A stretch of 64,000 nucleotides of DNA, taken from contig WKFI01000005.1 of the NCBI GenBank assembly GCA_014872875.1, positions 558,001 through 622,000 of the forward strand. Direction: 5' to 3'. Positions 17,733-27,030 of the stretch are shown in pieces. Both the position numbers and the translations under genes were made by a program. Each line of letters opens with the position of its first letter. The stretch's first letter is position 1. This stretch comes from Paracoccaceae bacterium (GTDB taxonomy: Bacteria > Pseudomonadota > Alphaproteobacteria > Rhodobacterales > Rhodobacteraceae). The notes beneath the pieces are model-generated. The model made no database searches and had not been told where the DNA came from. It saw only the letters and a program-made list of their open reading frames with translations.

Positions 17733-19466
17733 ATGCGCGGCCCAAAATCGGAAAAGGCGACCAAAGTCATCCCAGGTTCCCGCACCCTGTTGGAGCAGAC
17801 GAAACTCCGTCTGGGCCGTTTCACCAGCGGTTTTGCCCGTGACGAAGACGGCGCCATGCTGGTGTTCGGCGTCTATGTCTTTCTGATCATTCTGATGGTT
17901 GGTGGTATCGGCATCGACCTCATGCGTTTTGAACGGGACCGGGCCAAGCTGCAGTATACGCTGGATCGCGCTGTGCTGGCCGCGGCCGACCTTGACCAGA
18001 CCCTCGACCCCGAGGACGTGGTCGAAGACTATTTCGCCAAGGCAGGATTGGGTCAGTACCTGTCCGGCGTGACGGTGACTGAAGGACTGGGTTTCCGCAA
18101 TGTGGCCGCCACAGCCAATGCAGATATCGATACACAATTCATGCACATGGGCGGCGTCGATACGCTGACGGCCCCTGCTGCCAGCACCGCCGAAGAAAGC
18201 ATCGGCAGTGTCGAGATCTCTCTTGTTCTGGACGTTTCCGGTTCAATGAACTCGAACAGTCGTCTGACAAATCTCAAGGTCGCTGCACGTGATTTCGTCG
18301 ACCAGATGGTGGACAATACCGAAGAGGGCAAGCTGTCGATTTCGATCATTCCCTACGCAGCCCAGGTGGCACTGCCGGAGGAATTCCTGACCGAATTCAA
18401 CATATCGGGCGAACACAGCTATTCTCATTGCGTGAACTTCCAGAGTAATGACTTCCAGACCGCAGGCGTCAGCACGACGGCCGCCTTGGCACAAACAGCG
18501 CATTTTGATCCGTGGACCTACAACTCGGACTACGACAACGTTCTGGGGCGTGACGATGATCAGAACGGGCTCGAGTCCAATACTCTGGTTGCGCGCCCGA
18601 TTTGCCCGCATGCGTCGCATCGCGAGACGATCGTTTTTGAAAACGACCGGAACACCCTGAAGTCCTTCATTTCCGGCCTGACCGCCGAGGGCAACACGTC
18701 CATCGATATCGGTATGAAGTGGGGGACGGCCCTTCTGGATTCCAGCGTAAACCCCGTGATCCAGTCGATGATCGACGGCGGCCACGTGGATCCCGGCTTC
18801 AATTCGCGCCCCGCACCCTATTTTGACGGCGAAACACTCAAAGTCGTAGTGCTCATGACCGATGGTCAGAACACAACTCAGTATTACTTGCGCGATGAAT
18901 TCAAGTCCGGAGACTCGGACATCTGGTATAATGACCAGGAAGACCGTTATTCGATCTATGCCCCTGAATGGGACGAGTATTACTGGTTGGAGACGGGAGA
19001 CTGGGAAGACCACGCCTATGGTAACCAGGAAGCCATCACCTATTGCTCGCGCTACCGTTGGAACGGAACTTGCCGCCGTTGGCGCACGATCCCGCCGGAA
19101 CCCGGCGAAGCCTTTGCTATTGAGTATCCCGACGTCTGGGCGCATGTCGCCATGGAAGGCTTCGTCGAGGATTTCTATGAGCCCTGGATGAACGATGATC
19201 AGGCCTGGGACGATTGGTATTACCACCCACGTGAATCGGTGGGGTCCTCGACCAAGAATTCGCGCACATCCAATGTCTGTGATGCCGCCAAAGACGCCGG
19301 CATAATCGTGTTCACAATAGGGTTCGAAGCACCGTCCTCGGGTCAGGCCGTACTGGACGACTGCGCCAGCTCGGATTCTCACGCCTTTGACGTGGATGGT
19401 CTCGAAATCACCGAAGCCTTCTCTTCCATCGCCTCTTCGATCCGCAAGTTGAGGCTGACACAATGA
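17733..19466 (+). CDS. TadG-like protein with VWA domain
   Basis: 577 residues. A cytosolic N-terminus with the Tad motif FARDEDGAMLVFGVYVFLI leads into one membrane segment (about residues 45-62), then the helical RDRAKLQYTLDRAVLAAA segment typical of TadG-like proteins. A von Willebrand factor A domain starts near residue 155 with the metal-site motif DVSGSMNS. Residues about 385-500 are extraordinarily rich in Trp, Tyr, Asp and Glu and look like an extracytoplasmic insertion inside the VWA domain. It is the first of three overlapping genes with two TadE-like pseudopilins. The tad secretion ATPase and platform genes are absent here. Confidence 0.88.
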   Translation: MRGPKSEKATKVIPGSRTLLEQTKLRLGRFTSGFARDEDGAMLVFGVYVFLIILMVGGIGIDLMRFERDRAKLQYTLDRAVLAAADLDQTLDPEDVVEDYFAKAGLGQYLSGVTVTEGLGFRNVAATANADIDTQFMHMGGVDTLTAPAASTAEESIGSVEISLVLDVSGSMNSNSRLTNLKVAARDFVDQMVDNTEEGKLSISIIPYAAQVALPEEFLTEFNISGEHSYSHCVNFQSNDFQTAGVSTTAALAQTAHFDPWTYNSDYDNVLGRDDDQNGLESNTLVARPICPHASHRETIVFENDRNTLKSFISGLTAEGNTSIDIGMKWGTALLDSSVNPVIQSMIDGGHVDPGFNSRPAPYFDGETLKVVVLMTDGQNTTQYYLRDEFKSGDSDIWYNDQEDRYSIYAPEWDEYYWLETGDWEDHAYGNQEAITYCSRYRWNGTCRRWRTIPPEPGEAFAIEYPDVWAHVAMEGFVEDFYEPWMNDDQAWDDWYYHPRESVGSSTKNSRTSNVCDAAKDAGIIVFTIGFEAPSSGQAVLDDCASSDSHAFDVDGLEITEAFSSIASSIRKLRLTQ

Positions 19467-19999
19467 TCCGGTCTTTTTCAAATTGGATCCGCAAGTTCCG
19501 GCGCTCGGAAGACGGCAGCGCCACGGTCGAGTTCGCCATCACGTTCCCGATGATGATGTTCTTCCTCATGTCCGGTGTCGAACTGGGCATGATCACCTTG
19601 CGCCATGCCAGTCTGGAACGCGCCATGGACATTACCATCCGCGATATCCGTCTGGGCACCGGAGCAGCGCCGCAACATGACGAAATCAAGGATCTGATCT
19701 GTACCCGAGCCGGGTTCATCCAGGATTGCGATTCCAACCTGCGACTTGAAATGATCCAGCTGGATCCTCGCGCGTTGACTGCAATTGATTCCACCCCCGA
19801 TTGCACCGATCAATCGGAAGAAGTCGCACCAGTCCGTTCTTTCGAAAACGGTCAATCCAACGAACTGATGATCCTTAGAGCCTGCGCCAAGATCGACCCG
19901 GTATTCCCATCCACCGGTTTGGGTAACAGCGTGGTCAAGGACGGCGCCGGTCAGTTTGCGCTGGTAGCCTCTTCAGCCTTTGTTCAAGAGCCGAGGTGA
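19463..19999 (+). CDS. TadE-like pseudopilin
   Basis: 178 residues with the TadE signature SEDGSATVEFAITFPMMMFF, a prepilin-like segment whose hydrophobic part spans residues about 24-44 and is followed by an extracytoplasmic domain. Four Cys residues in the C-terminal half could form disulfides. It overlaps the upstream VWA gene by 4 bases (ATGA) and the next gene by a base, so all three are co-translated. Minor pseudopilins of this kind assemble with TadG in Flp pili or tight-adherence machines. Confidence 0.87.
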   Translation: MIRSFSNWIRKFRRSEDGSATVEFAITFPMMMFFLMSGVELGMITLRHASLERAMDITIRDIRLGTGAAPQHDEIKDLICTRAGFIQDCDSNLRLEMIQLDPRALTAIDSTPDCTDQSEEVAPVRSFENGQSNELMILRACAKIDPVFPSTGLGNSVVKDGAGQFALVASSAFVQEPR

Positions 20000-20562
20000 T
20001 GCCGATGCTGACTGCACTCTGGAACCGGGCCAAGTCCTTTGCCAAAGACACCGAAGGCGCCGTATCTGTAGAATTCGCATTGGCCATGCCAATCATTTTC
20101 TGGGCCTTTGCAGGGGTTTACGTGTTCTTTGACGGCTATCGTCAGAGCACGGTCAACCTGAAGGCGGCCTATACCATCAGTGACTTGCTGTCGCGCGAAA
20201 CCGAGGACATCACGGAAACCTACGTCACCAGCATGCATTCCCTGTTGCAGGTTTTGACACGCACCGGTTCGGACGCTCAGTTGCGGGTTTCAGTCGTGCG
20301 CTGGGATGAAGACGACGATCGGTATGAAATCGTCTGGTCCCGGGTCCGCGGAGGTTATGGCAATCCATTGAGCACTGCTTCGGTCGCCGAGTTGGAAGAT
20401 AAACTGCCCGTCATGCCGAATGACGAGGTCGTCGTTCTGGTCGAGACCCGCAATGTATTCGAGCCGGTCTTCAACATTGGCATGGATGACAAGAACCTGG
20501 AAAACTTCGTTTTCACACGGTTGAGATTTGGCCCGCAGCTGAACTTTGACCAGAACGGATGA
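19999..20562 (+). CDS. TadE-like pseudopilin, second
   Basis: 187 residues with DTEGAVSVEFALAMPIIFWAF, the same glutamate-containing prepilin-type segment, followed by one membrane helix and an acidic external domain. The ATG at 19999 overlaps the previous stop (TGATG); a GTG one codon earlier is possible. It is the last of the three-gene set. Its external part has no Cys, unlike the preceding pseudopilin. Family assignment is good; its role in a Tad pilus rests on context. Confidence 0.85.
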   Translation: MPMLTALWNRAKSFAKDTEGAVSVEFALAMPIIFWAFAGVYVFFDGYRQSTVNLKAAYTISDLLSRETEDITETYVTSMHSLLQVLTRTGSDAQLRVSVVRWDEDDDRYEIVWSRVRGGYGNPLSTASVAELEDKLPVMPNDEVVVLVETRNVFEPVFNIGMDDKNLENFVFTRLRFGPQLNFDQNG

Positions 20563-20616
20563 TGCCAGCGGCCACCCGGTCAACAGTGCAAACCACCTTG
20601 CGAAAATCGACCTGCA

Positions 20617-21096
20617 TCACCTCACTTTTCCGGATTGCACCAGCAAGGCTGCAATGATTTCTGCCATCGCCTTGCTTTGCGATCCGGGCGTCACCCCACC
20701 GATGCCAATCCGGCGCCCCATGCGCCACCACAAGCCGGGCATCCAGGCACGGCTTTGCGATACGCCGGTTTTCAACAGAAACCCGTTTGACGGCTTGAAC
20801 GCAAAGAAGCCGCGATCCACCGCCTCCAGATCTTCAACCCGGGCGATGACCGTCCCGTTCGAACACCGCAACTCCTCGGTCGTCAGCTCAATCCGGTGCT
20901 CGGTCGCCTGCCACATGCGCGCCGCCACATAGAGCGCAGCAACGCCAACAACCAAGAGAAAGGCAAACCACGCCGCCGACGGTGGAGCCGCAAAGGCGAC
21001 ATACAGAACAATGCCGCCCACTACGGCCAGCATCCCGACACCCAAATACCGCCGCGGTGTCGATGCATTCACAACCGCCAAGACTTCGTCATTCAT
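20617..21096 (-). CDS. Hypothetical membrane protein
   Basis: About 159 residues from the ATG at 21096, which has GGGGGTG nearby; an upstream in-frame start at 21126 is weaker. Two adjacent hydrophobic segments near residues 18-58 form a membrane hairpin, followed by a soluble region of about 95 residues (IELTTEELRCSNGTVIARVEDLEAVDRG) that resembles PH-like bPH or YdbS-type domains. I do not know a firm family. It converges on the pseudopilin genes and follows the dehydrogenase gene on the same strand. Confidence 0.7.
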   Translation of the reverse strand: MNDEVLAVVNASTPRRYLGVGMLAVVGGIVLYVAFAAPPSAAWFAFLLVVGVAALYVAARMWQATEHRIELTTEELRCSNGTVIARVEDLEAVDRGFFAFKPSNGFLLKTGVSQSRAWMPGLWWRMGRRIGIGGVTPGSQSKAMAEIIAALLVQSGKVR

Positions 21097-21195
21097 TTGT
21101 TCACCCCCTGCTGACGGCAGGGTCATACAGGCAAACCCGGCAGGCGAACAGCCCCACCGGGTTCAAACCTGGGTCGGCGTGACCTGGGTAGCGGC

Positions 21196-22164
21196 CTACT
21201 CGGCGGCCTGCCGACGAACGACAACCTCGTATCCGGGTTCTTCCGGCTCATCGTCCAGCATTTCCGACGGGAATCCCGGCGCGGTAATGTCCAGTCCGGT
21301 CGCATCTTCCAATCGTTTGATGATGTTGGGCGACAACTCCCGTTCGCCATATCGCGCGATGCCATCGTCGAAGATTTCGATCATCTTCGGGTTCAACTCC
21401 AATGGCACATTGGCACGGTCCGCGACCTCCTGAAACAGGCCGATATCCTTCTTCACCAGATCCATGGTGAAGGAGATGTCGCGCGACCCGTTCAGAATCA
21501 CCTGGCTTTCGGTCTCGTGCACGAAAGAATTGCCCGAGCTGATCCGCATCGCCTCGAACGCGACATTCAGGTCCATTCCGGCGGCCTTGGACACGGTCAG
21601 CGCCTCGGCGCAGGAGATCAGATTGGCCGTCGCCAGATAATTGGTCACCACTTTCAGGATTGAAGCAGAGCCCAAACCACCAGTGTGCAAGATGCGCCGC
21701 CCCATCGTGGTCAGCAGTGGCAGGATCGTTTCGAACGTATCACGGTCGCATCCGGCAAAGATCGAGATGTTGCCCGTCGCTGCCCGATGACACCCACCAG
21801 AAACCGGACAGTCCACAGCGCGCCCACCGCGTTCGATGACCATACCGCCCAGACGCTCCACTTCGGCCGTGTCGGTCGTGGACATCTCCATCCAAATCTT
21901 GCCTTCCCTGACCTCGGGCAGCATCTGCTGCATCACGGCGTCCGACGCCGCGGGCGACGGCAGACAGGTTATCACAGCGTCGCAATCGCGCATCATCTGG
22001 GCCGGACCTTCTCCTCGCTGGGCCCCTCGGCCAACAAACTCAGAGACCAGGTCTTCGTTCAGATCATGTACGGTCAGGTCCACCCCGTTGCGCAACAGCG
22101 ACCCGGAGAGTTTCCCGCCGACATTGCCCAAGCCGATGAAGCCCACTTTCAGATTGGTGCCCAT
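21196..22164 (-). CDS. NAD(P)-dependent beta-hydroxyacid dehydrogenase (3-hydroxyisobutyrate dehydrogenase family)
   Basis: 322 residues. The start at 22164 has GGAGGAG six bases upstream. The Rossmann motif VGFIGLGNVGGKLSGSLL, the substrate motif DCPVSGG and the catalytic-lysine segment ILKVVTNYL are all present. The family includes 3-hydroxyisobutyrate, tartronate semialdehyde and related dehydrogenases; the substrate cannot be read from the sequence. It is divergent from a LysR regulator 102 bases away that probably controls it. Confidence 0.88.
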   Translation of the reverse strand: MGTNLKVGFIGLGNVGGKLSGSLLRNGVDLTVHDLNEDLVSEFVGRGAQRGEGPAQMMRDCDAVITCLPSPAASDAVMQQMLPEVREGKIWMEMSTTDTAEVERLGGMVIERGGRAVDCPVSGGCHRAATGNISIFAGCDRDTFETILPLLTTMGRRILHTGGLGSASILKVVTNYLATANLISCAEALTVSKAAGMDLNVAFEAMRISSGNSFVHETESQVILNGSRDISFTMDLVKKDIGLFQEVADRANVPLELNPKMIEIFDDGIARYGERELSPNIIKRLEDATGLDITAPGFPSEMLDDEPEEPGYEVVVRRQAAE

Positions 22165-22265
22165 CGTAATCTCCTCCAAATGCTTCTGCACCCATCGCTA
22201 GCTTGACCTAAGGCAAAACAAAAACGAATAATAATGACATCTGCCCTAAAGAAAATTTGCAACAG

Positions 22266-23141
22266 ATGTCCGACCTGCCCAACCTCGTCTGGCTCCGTGC
22301 CTTCGAGGCCTCCGCCCGCCTGAAAAGCTTTACTGCAGCTGCCGAGGAACTGGGCCTGACCCAAGCCGCCGTGAGTCATCAGGTTCGCAGCCTTGAGAAA
22401 AGCTTTGGCGTTGCGCTGTTCTTGCGCCGCTCTCGGCATCTGGATCTTACGGAACTTGGCCATGCCTACTATCCGACCGTGTCTCAGGCGCTGGACGATA
22501 TCGCCTATTCCACCCGCGGGCTTATCGGCCCAGCCAAGGTACACACCGTGACGGTGCGGGCACCTGTTTCGACAGCGGTGCTTTGGATTGCGCCCAACTT
22601 GGGCGCGTTTCATTCCGCGCACCCGCACATAAACATACGCCTGATTTCGGCAGTCTGGGCCGACAGCACCGCGGACGAAGACGTCGATATCGACCTGCGC
22701 CTTGGACCTGCCGGCTGGTTCGATCGCAGGGCGCATCGGCTTTCGCAAGAAACGGTCATACCAACCGCAGCTCCCGGTTTGGCACGGAAATTGCAAACCC
22801 TTCCGCAGGTCTTTGAAAAAACCCTGATTCATATCCACGGCTATCAGGACCATTGGCAGCGCCTGTCAAAGCTGGAAAATGTCCCGATGGATGACCGCAA
22901 GGCCACGCTTTTCGTGGACACGACACTTGCAGCCATCGAAATTGCGGCTGCGGGCACCGGGGTGGCGATGCTCATGCGCCGTTACGCGGAATTGCCGTTG
23001 GCTCAGGGGCGGTTGGTACATCTGGTCAAGGCCGAAATCCCGATGGGACAAGGACATTACCTTATGCCCGCCACAGGCGATACACCCAAGAGAGCCGAAA
23101 CCATGCTGGTTCGCGATTGGATTACCTCTCTCTTCGACTGA
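22266..23141 (+). CDS. LysR-family regulator (GcvA-like)
   Basis: 291 residues from the ATG at 22266; a TTG nine bases earlier is unlikely. The N-terminal helix-turn-helix has LPNLVWLRAFEASARLKSF and AAEELGLTQAAVSHQVRSLE, close to GcvA-type regulators, followed by a periplasmic-binding-like effector domain. Its divergent position suggests control of the neighbouring dehydrogenase, with the shared region of 101 bases as the operator. The inducer is unknown. Confidence 0.9.
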   Translation: MSDLPNLVWLRAFEASARLKSFTAAAEELGLTQAAVSHQVRSLEKSFGVALFLRRSRHLDLTELGHAYYPTVSQALDDIAYSTRGLIGPAKVHTVTVRAPVSTAVLWIAPNLGAFHSAHPHINIRLISAVWADSTADEDVDIDLRLGPAGWFDRRAHRLSQETVIPTAAPGLARKLQTLPQVFEKTLIHIHGYQDHWQRLSKLENVPMDDRKATLFVDTTLAAIEIAAAGTGVAMLMRRYAELPLAQGRLVHLVKAEIPMGQGHYLMPATGDTPKRAETMLVRDWITSLFD

Positions 23142-23231
23142 GCTTTCCGTCGAATGCTCTTGCCTCCGGGCTCGGCCCGTTGGCCATCATCGCCCATTGC
23201 CGCTCGCAACTTCACTCGTTAACGTTCCCGC

Positions 23232-24407
23232 ATGTCATGGCCCAGCAATACCCCGCCACAACGCGACGGCGACGCCCGTGCCGGTATCGATGTCACCGAC
23301 GACTTCGAACGGTTTGCACAACGCAACGACATTTTCACGCGCGCCTTCTGGGATGACCGGGTCAAATCGAAACACACGAAAAAGTTCTTCTCCTCCTATC
23401 GGATGGAAGCTGCCCCGCGCCGGGGCGACGGCTTTACCCAGAGGGATTTTGCCCTGCGTAATGCGGCATGGCTGATTTCGGACATTGTTTCGAACCGCAA
23501 GGCGGACCAGGGGCTGCGCGAAGGCTTCCAGGCTCCGATTCAGAACGACACGCCCGTTGCCAAGGACGCGTTGGAGATTGAAGACCCCAGCAGGATGAGC
23601 GCCGAGATCAAGCGCATTGCCAAGTTCTTCGGCGCTGATCTCTGTGGCGTCACCGATCTGGACGATCGCTGGCTCTACTCTGCCCGCGTTGATGCGCGGG
23701 ACATGTCCGAGGCCCCTCATGACCTGCCTGACGGGCTGACCCACGTGATCGTGCTGGGGCACGAGATGGAACAGGAGCTGGTCGCCACCTACCCTTCGGC
23801 CCTTGCCGGGGCCGCGACGGGGCGCGAATACAGCCACGAAGCTTCCATCGTGATGCAGCTTGCTGCCTATATTCGCAACCTCGGGTACGAGGCTGTGCCG
23901 TCGATGAATGATACCGGGCTGGTCATTCCCTATGCGATCAAGGCAGGACTAGGCGAATATGCCCGCAATCAGATGGTGATCACGCCGGAGTTTGGACCCC
24001 GGTTGCGGTTCTCCAAGATCTTCACCAACCTGCCGCTTGCTCTCGATCAGCCCAAACCCCAAGGCGTCCGGGCGTTTTGCGACATCTGTACCAAATGCGC
24101 CGATGCCTGCCCGGTCAAGGCGCTGCCCTACGGGCCGCCTTCAACCGATACGGCCAATGTCTCGGCCATCAAGGGCGTGCGCAAATGGACTTCGGATGCC
24201 GAAAAATGCTTCTCTTTCTGGGCCAAGATGGCGTCCGATTGCGCAATCTGCATGCGGGTCTGCCCGTTCAACCGTGACTACACGCGGCTGCGCGATAGAC
24301 TCTGGCTGAGACTGGCCTTGTCGCGCTGGCGCGGACTGGCCCTCAGACTGGCGCGCAAACATGGCGAACGGGTCAAACCCTCCACTTGGTGGTCCGGTCA
24401 GACCTGA
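23232..24407 (+). CDS. Reductive-dehalogenase/QueG-like corrinoid Fe-S protein
   Basis: 391 residues with two ferredoxin-type clusters: C283, C286, C289, C293 (Cys-x2-Cys-x2-Cys-x3-Cys-Pro), and C326, C337, C340, C344. Upstream lies a cobalamin-binding core with YEAVPSMNDTGLVIPYA and LGEYARNQMVITPEFGPRLR, the region shared by reductive dehalogenases and epoxyqueuosine reductase. The VITPEFGPRLR/KIFTNLPL stretch and the second cluster ending in CPFN look closer to reductive dehalogenases, and there is no HEAT-repeat tail as in QueG. No Tat signal, so cytosolic. No membrane anchor gene (rdhB) is adjacent. The substrate is unknown. The ribosome binding site is weak. Confidence 0.72.
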   Translation: MSWPSNTPPQRDGDARAGIDVTDDFERFAQRNDIFTRAFWDDRVKSKHTKKFFSSYRMEAAPRRGDGFTQRDFALRNAAWLISDIVSNRKADQGLREGFQAPIQNDTPVAKDALEIEDPSRMSAEIKRIAKFFGADLCGVTDLDDRWLYSARVDARDMSEAPHDLPDGLTHVIVLGHEMEQELVATYPSALAGAATGREYSHEASIVMQLAAYIRNLGYEAVPSMNDTGLVIPYAIKAGLGEYARNQMVITPEFGPRLRFSKIFTNLPLALDQPKPQGVRAFCDICTKCADACPVKALPYGPPSTDTANVSAIKGVRKWTSDAEKCFSFWAKMASDCAICMRVCPFNRDYTRLRDRLWLRLALSRWRGLALRLARKHGERVKPSTWWSGQT

Positions 24408-24447
24408 TCCAGACCCGGGCCAAGCGCACATAAAACATTCGTGGGGT

Positions 24448-25638
24448 TCACTCCTCTAAGGATACGGCAAAGACACCCTGAGGATCCGCGATCCCCTTCA
24501 GATCACATTTCCCCAAAGACACAGCTTCCGCTTTGACCATGTTCCTGAACGGGGCTGAAATCAAAAGCGGTTTGTTCAGGCTGCCACACAGCCCAGCCAA
24601 CCGCGCCGCCAGGTTTACGTCGCGCCCGATCACCGTGTAATCTAGCCGCATGCCGGACCCGACATTGCCATAGGCCACCTCACCCAGATGCAGGGCGATC
24701 CCAACCTCGAACCGAGGTTTCAGACTGTTTTCTGTAACCTGCCGCAACCCCGCCCGTGCCGCCTCCAATGCTTTACAACAAACGGCCTGCGTCTCTTCCT
24801 CGACCCGAAATATTGCAAGCACCCCGTCACCGATGAATTTCAGCACCTCGCCGCCCTGTTCCTCGATCGAGGGCACCAGGCAATCATAGTAACGGTTCAG
24901 CAACCCCGTCGCCTCTTCGGCCTCCATGCCAGAAGTCAGATCCGTAAACCGGCGCATATCCGCAAACAGAATGGCCGACCGGATATGCATGACCTCGCCA
25001 CGGTGCACGTCACCTGACAGGATCCGGCGGCGAGGCTCCTCGCCTACATAGATCCGCATGACTTCGTTCATGGCGCGTGACGTCGCCAGAATATCCTGAC
25101 ACGCGGCCAGAGACGGAAATACGGCGCGCAGAAATGCCAAGTCCTGCGCCGAAAACCCATCGGTGTGCTTGGTTGCAAAACTGAACGTCCCCGCCATTCC
25201 GCTTTTCATGAAAACCGGCGCCATGAGGTAGTGGACGTAGCCTTCGGTTTTGAGATCAGCCACGATGTCATAGCGTTCATCGGGCGTGTCTGGCAGCCAC
25301 AGATCCACCCAGTTGCCAGTCTCATGAACCTCCGCCGCCGGCGAATGCGCATAGCCTTCTCCGCTTTCCTCGGAAAACGGAAACAGGAAACTGCGCGGCC
25401 CCTTACCCCGCTCCCAGAACCGGGCGCTGGCCACGGCTTCGGCGTGCAGGAGCGGAACGATCGAGGTTGCCCTATCCAGCGGGATACCGGCCGCACGGAT
25501 ATGTTCGGACATTGCCGTCAGAACGTTGTCCGCATCCTCCATTTTCAATGCGTCCCCCAGCATGAAATCGATCAATCGGAGGGCTGCAATCAGCTTGTCG
25601 CGCGGCAAGGTCGCCAGAATGTCGGCAGCTTGTCCCAT
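24448..25638 (-). CDS. Class III adenylate cyclase with N-terminal sensory domain
   Basis: 396 residues from the ATG at 25638. The first 195 residues look like a GAF-type sensory domain. The catalytic domain follows: metal Asp D227 (ILFADMRRFTD) and D271 (FIGDG), adenine-selecting Lys K267 and Asp D333 (DYTVIGRDVNLAAR), and transition-state residues N342 and R346. All six canonical positions are present, so ATP cyclisation as an active enzyme is expected. It is soluble, a single gene, convergent with the reductive-dehalogenase-like gene. The ligand of the sensor domain is unknown. Confidence 0.9.
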   Translation of the reverse strand: MGQAADILATLPRDKLIAALRLIDFMLGDALKMEDADNVLTAMSEHIRAAGIPLDRATSIVPLLHAEAVASARFWERGKGPRSFLFPFSEESGEGYAHSPAAEVHETGNWVDLWLPDTPDERYDIVADLKTEGYVHYLMAPVFMKSGMAGTFSFATKHTDGFSAQDLAFLRAVFPSLAACQDILATSRAMNEVMRIYVGEEPRRRILSGDVHRGEVMHIRSAILFADMRRFTDLTSGMEAEEATGLLNRYYDCLVPSIEEQGGEVLKFIGDGVLAIFRVEEETQAVCCKALEAARAGLRQVTENSLKPRFEVGIALHLGEVAYGNVGSGMRLDYTVIGRDVNLAARLAGLCGSLNKPLLISAPFRNMVKAEAVSLGKCDLKGIADPQGVFAVSLEE

Positions 25639-25778
25639 ACACGATCCTATGACCGTCTCTGAGTGTAATGCAAACCATTCTGCGCGCTTGTGCACACTCC
25701 CCCTGCCTCAGGCCGGATTGAACCACCCTGCCGCACAGCTATCTTGGAAGCATCCGTAGTCAGGCAGGAGACACAGGT

Positions 25779-26690
25779 ATGTCCATCCGTCCCATTCTCG
25801 AAACCCGCGCCGCCACCCCGACGATGGAAGGGGCTGGCGTCAAGCTACACCGTGCCTTCGGTTTTCAGGACCCGACAGAATTGGATCCGTTCCTGCTGTT
25901 TGACGACTTCCGCAATGACCGCCCAGAAGACTTTCTGCGCGGCTTTCCCTGGCATCCGCATCGCGGCATCGAAACGATAACCTATGTGCTTTCCGGTACC
26001 GTCGAACACGGGGATTCGCTGGGCAATACCGGCACGCTTGGGGCGGGTGACGTGCAATGGATGACGGCCGGGTCAGGCATTCTGCATCAGGAAATGCCTC
26101 AGGGCAACGCCGCAGGGCAGATGCATGGTTTCCAGCTGTGGGGCAACCTGCCCGCCAGCCAGAAAATGACGGCGCCGCGTTATCAGGATGTTCAGTCGAA
26201 AGAGATCCCCGAAATCATCGACGATGATGGTACCCGTGTTAAAGTCATCGTCGGGGAATTCTGGGGCAAGACAGGTCCGGTAGACGGAATCGCTGCCGAT
26301 CCGCAATACTTGGATATTTTCGTGCCCGCAGGCGTCAGGAAGACCTTCAGAATCGATACGTATCGCAGGGCCTTTGCCTATGTCTTCGAAGGCGCCGGCG
26401 CTTTTGCAGATGCTTCGGCCCCGACAGGCATTCTGTTGGAAAAGGAGATCGCAGGCGAAGAAGTCAATATCCGCGACATGTCCGGCGACCGTACCTTGAT
26501 CAGGTTTGGGACCGGAGACGAGGTGACGGTTCAAGCCGGTCCAGAAGGCATCAGGTTCCTGTTGATCTCAGGCGCGCCGATTCAGGAGCCCGTCGCATGG
26601 CACGGCCCCATCGTGATGAACACGCAGAACGAACTGCAACAGGCAATGCGCGATCTACGCAACGGCACGTTCATCAAGCCTGCCCATTGA
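25779..26690 (+). CDS. Pirin family protein
   Basis: 303 residues, two cupin domains. The metal-binding motif is complete: FPWHPHRGIETITY near residue 48 and ILHQEMP near residue 92. Bacterial pirins bind iron and some act as quercetin dioxygenases; others interact with metabolic enzymes. The substrate is unknown. The ribosome binding site is AGGAGA. A small monooxygenase-fold gene follows 39 bases later and is probably co-transcribed. Confidence 0.92.
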   Translation: MSIRPILETRAATPTMEGAGVKLHRAFGFQDPTELDPFLLFDDFRNDRPEDFLRGFPWHPHRGIETITYVLSGTVEHGDSLGNTGTLGAGDVQWMTAGSGILHQEMPQGNAAGQMHGFQLWGNLPASQKMTAPRYQDVQSKEIPEIIDDDGTRVKVIVGEFWGKTGPVDGIAADPQYLDIFVPAGVRKTFRIDTYRRAFAYVFEGAGAFADASAPTGILLEKEIAGEEVNIRDMSGDRTLIRFGTGDEVTVQAGPEGIRFLLISGAPIQEPVAWHGPIVMNTQNELQQAMRDLRNGTFIKPAH

Positions 26691-26729
26691 TGTGGTACGA
26701 TGGTTTCCTGAACAGCTCAGGAGACCATC

Positions 26730-27023
26730 ATGCTTGTCCGTATTTTCCGCGCTGTCATCCACGACGGCAAGATTGACCAGTTCCGCGACTTTTTCCTGAA
26801 CACCGCCCTGCCGCTGATGCGGGAGCAGGAGGGGCTGATCTCCATCACGCCCGGATTGCCTAGGGCCGAAGCTCCAAATGAGTTCTGCATGGTGATGGTT
26901 TGGGAGTCCGTCGAGGCGTTGGCAGCATTTGCCGGTGAAGCCTGGCGCCAACCCCATGTGCACCCAGACGAAGAAGGCATCGTCAAAGAGCGCTACCTGC
27001 ATCACTATGATTTGGCGGCATGA
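26730..27023 (+). CDS. Antibiotic biosynthesis monooxygenase (ABM) domain protein
   Basis: 97 residues, a single dimeric alpha-beta barrel domain of the ABM family, whose members include quinol monooxygenases and heme-degrading proteins. The pattern FRDFFLNTALPLMREQEGL followed by MVMVWESVEALAAFAGE is typical. A GGAG ribosome binding site precedes the start. It converges with the TetR gene with only 7 bases between stops. Activity unknown; many single-domain members have no demonstrated substrate. Confidence 0.82.
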   Translation: MLVRIFRAVIHDGKIDQFRDFFLNTALPLMREQEGLISITPGLPRAEAPNEFCMVMVWESVEALAAFAGEAWRQPHVHPDEEGIVKERYLHHYDLAA

Positions 27024-27030
27024 ATGACAG

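Noticed and set aside
23232-24407. Standard QueG (epoxyqueuosine reductase)
   Set aside because: Shared core, but no HEAT-repeat tail, and the second cluster and PEFGPRLR region look closer to reductive dehalogenases. Not fully excluded.
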